NCBI GenBank assembly: GCA_020061285.1
Contig: JAGUYQ010000331.1
Span: 1-29,971, forward strand
From: Betaproteobacteria bacterium
GTDB lineage: Bacteria; Pseudomonadota; Gammaproteobacteria; Burkholderiales; UBA9220
Direction of reading: 5' to 3'
Length of the DNA: 29,971 nt
Under the pieces are notes generated by a model. That model did no database searches. It saw only the letters and a list, made by a program, of their open reading frames with translations, and had not been told where the DNA came from. The translations under genes and the position numbers were made by a program. Shown in pieces: positions 24,476 through 29,971 of the stretch. How positions within the stretch are numbered: the first letter of the stretch is position 1; the number at the start of each line of letters is the position of its first letter.

Positions 24476-26770
24476 ATGGCCCAAACAAATTCCCACACTA
24501 CCCGTGCCGGACGTCCACCCGCCAAGGGTCCACTGGCCAGCCGGCTGCCGGCACTGCTGACGGAGGTTTGGTGGCTGGTGCTGGTGGCGGTCACCATATA
24601 CCTCTCCTTATCCCTCGTCACCTACCATCGGAGCGATCCGGGCTGGTCCCACAGCGAGAGCATGGCGCTGGTACAGAATTCGGGTGGACGCCTTGGGGCT
24701 TGGCTGGCGGATATCCTGCTCTACCTATTCGGGCTTTCCGGTTACTTGTGGATCAGCTTTTGCCTTTACGTCCTATGGTGGGGATACAAGCGCATTGAAA
24801 GCAATGCGCTGTCCGACCGGCGTTCCCTGATTATCGCCGGCACCGGTTTCCTGGTGCTTCTGTTCGGTTGCAGCGGCCTGGAAGCCCTACGGTTGTATTC
24901 CCTGAAAGCCGCCTTGCCCTTGGCTCCTGGCGGCATGATGGGCACGGTGTTGAGCGAAGTTCTATTCTTGACGCTGGGTTTCACCGGGGCAACCCTCGCC
25001 CTGTTGCTCTGCATCGCCGTCGGCTTCAGCCTGTTCACCGGCATGTCTTGGCTGGCGGTCATCGATGGCCTGGGCGGCTTTGTTTTGAATGCCTATTACA
25101 CCGTGGCGGGCCGCTGGCAAGCTTGGCAGGATCGCAAGGCGGGCAGGGCAGCCTCCATTCGGCGCGAAGAGAATGTGGCCGAGGAGAAACGGCGCTATGA
25201 GGAACACGAGCCGCTCCAGATTGAAGCCCCGGTGGTGGAAATCCAGAAGTCGGAACGGGTGGCGAAGGAGCGGCAGGTGCCATTGTTCGCCGATTTGCCG
25301 GATTCGGACCTGCCCCCCATCCATCTGTTGGATGAAGCCGACGGCAATGTGGAAACCCTCAGCGCCGAAACTCTGGAATTCACTTCCCGCCTGATAGAAC
25401 GCAAGCTGCTCGATTTCGGCGTGGAGGTCAAGGTGGTGGCGGCCTTGCCGGGTCCGGTGATCACCCGCTACGAAATCGAGCCCGCAACAGGAGTGAAAGG
25501 CAGCCAGATCGCCAATTTGTCCAAGGACCTGGCGCGTGCCCTCTCCGTGGTCAGTGTGCGGGTGGTGGAAACCATTCCCGGCAAGTCCTGCATGGGTCTG
25601 GAAATTCCCAATCCCAAGCGGCAGACGGTGCGGCTGTCGGAAATTCTCAGCGCCCAAGTCTATTCGGACATGGCGTCACCCCTGACCATCGCCATGGGCA
25701 AGGATATCGGCGGCAAACCGGTGGTGGCCGATTTGGCGAAGATGCCCCATGCCTTGGTAGCGGGCACCACGGGCTCTGGCAAATCGGTGGCGATCAACGC
25801 CATGATTCTTTCCCTGCTGTACAAGGCCACTCCCCATGAAGTACGGCTGATCCTGGTGGACCCCAAGATGCTGGAATTGTCCGTCTATGAGGGTGTTCCC
25901 CACCTTTTGGCACCGGTGGTCACGGACATGCGCCAAGCGGCCAACGCCCTCAACTGGTGCGTGGTGGAGATGGAAAAACGCTACAAGCTGATGTCGGCCC
26001 TGGGGGTGCGTAACCTGGCGGGTTACAACCAGAAAATCCGCGATGCCGAAAAGGCCGGCGAAAAACTGGCCCATCCTTTCAGCCTCACCCCGGACGCTCC
26101 CGAACCCTTGGAGGAGCTGCCGCTGATCGTGGTGGTGATCGACGAACTGGCCGACCTGATGATGGTGGCGGGGAAAAAGGTGGAGGAATTGATCGCCCGC
26201 TTGGCCCAGAAGGCAAGGGCCTCGGGCATCCATTTGGTGTTGGCGACCCAGCGACCGTCGGTGGATGTGATTACCGGCCTGATCAAGGCCAATATCCCGA
26301 CCCGCATCGCCTTCCAGGTATCGAGCAAGATCGACTCCCGCACCATTCTCGACCAGATGGGTGCCGAGGCGCTGCTGGGGCAGGGGGACATGCTCTACCT
26401 GCCGCCGGGAACCGGCTATCCCCAGCGGGTCCACGGTGCCTTCGTGGCCGACGGCGAAGTGCACAAGGTGGTGAATTTCCTCAAGGCCAAAGGACCGCCC
26501 CAATACGTGGAAGGTCTTCTGGAAGGCGCGGTCGAAGGCGGCGCTGAGGGAGAGGAGGGCGGTGCGGACGGCGAAGCGGACCCACTCTACGACGAAGCGG
26601 TAGCTCTGGTCCTCAAGGCGCGGCGCGCTTCCATTTCCCTGGTACAGCGGCAATTGCGCATCGGCTATAACAGGGCGGCGCGGCTGATCGAACAGATGGA
26701 AAAATCCGGCCTGGTGTCACCGATGCAGAGCAATGGCAACCGGGAAGTCCTGGTGCCGGGAAACGATTGA
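24476..26770 (+). CDS. ftsK: DNA translocase FtsK
   Basis: This 764-residue septal DNA pump couples chromosome dimer resolution to cell division. The N-terminus has about four membrane helices between residues 28 and 205. A short charged linker (about 210-280) replaces the very long Pro/Gln linker of E. coli FtsK. The motor follows, with Walker A GTTGSGKS (430-437), Walker [13 protein letters not shown] (D556, E557) and [11 protein letters not shown]. The C-terminal gamma winged-helix domain (about 702-764, [12 protein letters not shown] onward) recognises KOPS sites. A TTG six bases upstream is possible, but ATG is preferred. lolA follows after 18 bases, as in many proteobacteria. Confidence 0.95.
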   Translation: MAQTNSHTTRAGRPPAKGPLASRLPALLTEVWWLVLVAVTIYLSLSLVTYHRSDPGWSHSESMALVQNSGGRLGAWLADILLYLFGLSGYLWISFCLYVLWWGYKRIESNALSDRRSLIIAGTGFLVLLFGCSGLEALRLYSLKAALPLAPGGMMGTVLSEVLFLTLGFTGATLALLLCIAVGFSLFTGMSWLAVIDGLGGFVLNAYYTVAGRWQAWQDRKAGRAASIRREENVAEEKRRYEEHEPLQIEAPVVEIQKSERVAKERQVPLFADLPDSDLPPIHLLDEADGNVETLSAETLEFTSRLIERKLLDFGVEVKVVAALPGPVITRYEIEPATGVKGSQIANLSKDLARALSVVSVRVVETIPGKSCMGLEIPNPKRQTVRLSEILSAQVYSDMASPLTIAMGKDIGGKPVVADLAKMPHALVAGTTGSGKSVAINAMILSLLYKATPHEVRLILVDPKMLELSVYEGVPHLLAPVVTDMRQAANALNWCVVEMEKRYKLMSALGVRNLAGYNQKIRDAEKAGEKLAHPFSLTPDAPEPLEELPLIVVVIDELADLMMVAGKKVEELIARLAQKARASGIHLVLATQRPSVDVITGLIKANIPTRIAFQVSSKIDSRTILDQMGAEALLGQGDMLYLPPGTGYPQRVHGAFVADGEVHKVVNFLKAKGPPQYVEGLLEGAVEGGAEGEEGGADGEADPLYDEAVALVLKARRASISLVQRQLRIGYNRAARLIEQMEKSGLVSPMQSNGNREVLVPGND

Positions 26771-26788
26771 GATTGGTCGGCTAACCCT

Positions 26789-27394
26789 ATGAAATACATT
26801 TCTATTGCGCTGCTGTTGATGCCCTTGGCAGCTTCCGCTTCCAGCCTCGACCGGTTGCAGCACTTCTTGCAAGACACCCAAAGCGGCCGGTCGCATTTCA
26901 AACAAATCGTCCTGGACAAGCAGCTTACGACCATCCAGGAGGCCAGTGGGGTGATGCAATTTTCCCGTCCCGGCAAATTCCGCTGGACCTACGACAAGCC
27001 CAAGGGGCAATTGATTGTCGGTGATGGCGAGAAGCTGTGGGTATACGATGCGGACCTCAGACAGGTAACGGTGAAGAAACTCGACCAAGCCCTGGGGCAG
27101 ACCCCGGCAGCCTTGCTTGCAGGAAAAAACGAGATCGAGAAATCTTTCCAACTCAAGGACATGGGGAAACGCGGCAGCCTGGAATGGCTGGAGGCGGTGC
27201 CGAAGAATACCGAAGGTGGGTTCGAAACCATCCGCATGGGCTTTAACGGCGACCTGCTGGATGTGATGGAGTTGCGCGACCATTTTGGCCAGACCACGGT
27301 CATCCGCTTTCCGGACATGGAGCGCAATCCCAAGCTCGATCCGGCATTATTCAAATTCAGCCCTCCCAAGGGCGCGGACGTGATCGGTGAGTGA
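26789..27394 (+). CDS. lolA: Periplasmic outer-membrane lipoprotein carrier LolA
   Basis: This 201-residue chaperone carries lipoproteins from LolCDE to LolB. A short signal peptide ends near residue 18 (PLAASA). The mature part follows the LolA pattern: a helical start (SLDRLQHFLQDTQSGRSHFKQ), strand pairs with ASGVMQFSRPGKFRW, VGDGEKLWVYDADLRQV, and the PAALLAGK helix. Length is close to E. coli LolA (203). The ribosome site before the ATG is weak, consistent with coupling to ftsK 18 bases upstream. Its 3' end overlaps rarA by eight bases. Confidence 0.93.
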   Translation: MKYISIALLLMPLAASASSLDRLQHFLQDTQSGRSHFKQIVLDKQLTTIQEASGVMQFSRPGKFRWTYDKPKGQLIVGDGEKLWVYDADLRQVTVKKLDQALGQTPAALLAGKNEIEKSFQLKDMGKRGSLEWLEAVPKNTEGGFETIRMGFNGDLLDVMELRDHFGQTTVIRFPDMERNPKLDPALFKFSPPKGADVIGE

Positions 27395-28694
27395 CCTGTT
27401 TTCCCAGGGCGTTCCTGACGCGCCTTTGGCCGAGCAGCTACGGCCCGGCACACTCGATGAGGTGATCGGCCAGAGCCACCTTCTCGGCCCCGGCAAGCCG
27501 CTACGCCTCGCTTTCGAGTCGGGCAAGCCCCATTCCATGATCCTGTGGGGGCCGCCGGGGGTGGGCAAGACCACGTTGGCGCGGCTCATGGCCCAGGCCT
27601 TCAGTTCCGAGTTCATCGCTATCTCGGCGGTATTCTCGGGGGTGAAGGATATCAGGGAGTCCATTGATCGCGCTCGCCTGACCTTGCAGCAATTCGGTCG
27701 CCACACCATCCTGTTCGTGGACGAAGTGCATCGCTTCAACAAAGCACAGCAGGATGCCTTTCTTCCCTTTGTGGAGGAGGGGTTGGTGACCTTCATCGGT
27801 GCCACCACTGAAAACCCTTCCTTCGAAGTCAACAGCGCGCTTCTGTCACGGGCTCAGGTCTATGTCCTGAAGCCCTTGTCCGAGAGCGAACTGGGGCAAT
27901 TGCTCGATCGCGCACTGGGTAAGGCACTACTTGGGTTGACGTTCAGCGACGAAGCCAAATCCTTGCTGATCGGCTACGCGGATGGGGACGCACGTCGTTT
28001 GCTCAACCTGCTGGAGCAGGTGAAAACCGCTGCGGAAACCCAAAAAACTCAAACCGTGGATGAGGGGCTGGCGCGGGATGCCCTGGCCCAGAGCGGGCGC
28101 CGCTTCGACAAGGGGGGCGAGGAGTTCTACGATCAGATTTCCGCCTTGCACAAATCGGTGCGCGGCTCCAACCCCGACGCGGCACTTTATTGGTTATGCC
28201 GGATGCTGGATGGCGGTGCCGATCCCCTTTATCTTAGCCGGCGTATCGTGCGAATGGCGTCGGAGGATGTCGGCCTCGCCGACCCGAGGGCTTTGCGCAT
28301 CACCCTCGATGCGGTGGAGACCTACGAACGTTTGGGAACCCCGGAAGGAGAGTTGGCTTTGGCCGAGGCGGTGGTTTATCTCGCCGTGGCGCCCAAGAGC
28401 AATGCGGTGTACGTTGCGTATAATAACGCCCGTGCCTTCATCAAGGGCGACAAGAGCCGGGCGGTGCCGATCCACCTGCGCAACGCCCCGACCAAATTGA
28501 TGAAGGAATTGGGTTACGGCCATGCCTACCGCTACGCCCACGACGAGCCGGAAGCCTATGCGGCGGGGGAGCATTATTTCCCTGACGATATGCCGGCCAT
28601 GAATTTTTACCAGCCTACGCCAAGGGGGCTAGAGGGCAAGATCGCCGAACGCCTAGCCCACTTGCACGAGTTGGATGAGAAATATAATAAATAA
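27387..28694 (+). CDS. rarA: Replication-associated recombination protein A (RarA/MgsA)
   Basis: This 435-residue AAA+ ATPase of the clamp-loader group acts at stalled replication forks. Walker A is GPPGVGKT (55-62), Walker B FVDEVH (D112, E113), and the sensor region is GATTENPSFEVNSALLSR. A C-terminal tetramerisation part contains the RarA signatures LHKSVRGSNPDAALYWLCRM and YVAYNNARAF. The start is a GTG at 27387 inside the end of lolA; the resulting N-terminus MSDLFSQ is as expected. The ftsK-lolA-rarA-serS order is conserved. Confidence 0.95.
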   Translation: MSDLFSQGVPDAPLAEQLRPGTLDEVIGQSHLLGPGKPLRLAFESGKPHSMILWGPPGVGKTTLARLMAQAFSSEFIAISAVFSGVKDIRESIDRARLTLQQFGRHTILFVDEVHRFNKAQQDAFLPFVEEGLVTFIGATTENPSFEVNSALLSRAQVYVLKPLSESELGQLLDRALGKALLGLTFSDEAKSLLIGYADGDARRLLNLLEQVKTAAETQKTQTVDEGLARDALAQSGRRFDKGGEEFYDQISALHKSVRGSNPDAALYWLCRMLDGGADPLYLSRRIVRMASEDVGLADPRALRITLDAVETYERLGTPEGELALAEAVVYLAVAPKSNAVYVAYNNARAFIKGDKSRAVPIHLRNAPTKLMKELGYGHAYRYAHDEPEAYAAGEHYFPDDMPAMNFYQPTPRGLEGKIAERLAHLHELDEKYNK

Positions 28695-28736
28695 TATATT
28701 CAATAAAATGAATAAATAATTTAAGGTGACTTATAA
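28695..28736 (+). promoter_or_regulatory. serS: AT-rich spacer and ribosome-binding site of serS
   Basis: This 42-base stretch is nearly all A and T, unlike the surrounding sequence, and ends with AAGGTGA about eight bases before the serS ATG. TATAAT at 28683-28688, inside the last codons of rarA, could be a -10, but no -35 is at normal spacing. It may be a serS promoter. Confidence 0.35.

Positions 28737-29971
<1,235 letters not shown>

Overview
This 30 kb window is a GC-rich (roughly 60% or more), densely packed piece of what looks like a proteobacterial chromosome, most likely betaproteobacterial. That inference rests on the housekeeping synteny (divergent rne/rluC; trxB divergent from ftsK-lolA-rarA-serS), on a DUF3240 gene inside a czc-type RND operon, and on overall protein character. 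No 16S gene or other decisive marker is present, so genus is not assigned. There are no tRNA, rRNA, CRISPR, IS or phage features that I can see.

Layout. 14-643: a family-5-type uracil-DNA glycosylase. 689-6922: a heavy-metal RND efflux operon on the + strand, in the order small membrane protein, czcB, czcA, DUF3240, czcC, with overlapping stop/start codons and a perfect bidirectional terminator at its end. 6953-7189: a small AT-rich orphan gene (- strand) between two perfect hairpin terminators. 7370-8563: aspartate-type aminotransferase (- strand, TTG start). 8656-11155: uvrB with an overlapping low-molecular-weight protein tyrosine phosphatase gene, then a bidirectional terminator. 11223-13754: rne (RNase E), divergent from rluC (14096-15058) across a 341-bp leader region.

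15060-22698 (- strand) is the most distinctive block: an eight-gene lipid A 4-amino-4-deoxy-L-arabinose (Ara4N) operon read arnT, SMR flippase, GNAT acetyltransferase, arnB, arnC, arnA formyltransferase, arnA decarboxylase, arnD. The enterobacterial bifunctional ArnA is two separate genes here, only one ArnE/ArnF-like subunit is present, and a GNAT acetyltransferase is embedded and coupled through a 4-nt overlap to arnB. Together the enzymes would decarboxylate UDP-glucuronate (ArnA-DH), transaminate (ArnB), formylate (ArnA-FT), transfer the sugar to undecaprenyl phosphate (ArnC), deformylate (ArnD), flip it across the inner membrane (SMR protein) and attach it to lipid A (ArnT), lowering surface charge and giving resistance to cationic peptides and polymyxin. 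UDP-glucose dehydrogenase is not in the window.

Upstream of arn on the same strand lie an Smr-domain gene (TTG start overlapping trxB) and trxB. Divergent from trxB is the conserved cell-division/envelope/replication-repair run ftsK, lolA, rarA, serS; serS runs off the right end a few residues before its expected C-terminus.

Most of the window is standard core genome. The points worth a second look are the remodelled arn operon with its acetyltransferase, several intergenic hairpins placed at control points, the missing transmembrane aspartate in the RND pump, the duplicated C-terminal motif in RNase E, and the orphan small gene.
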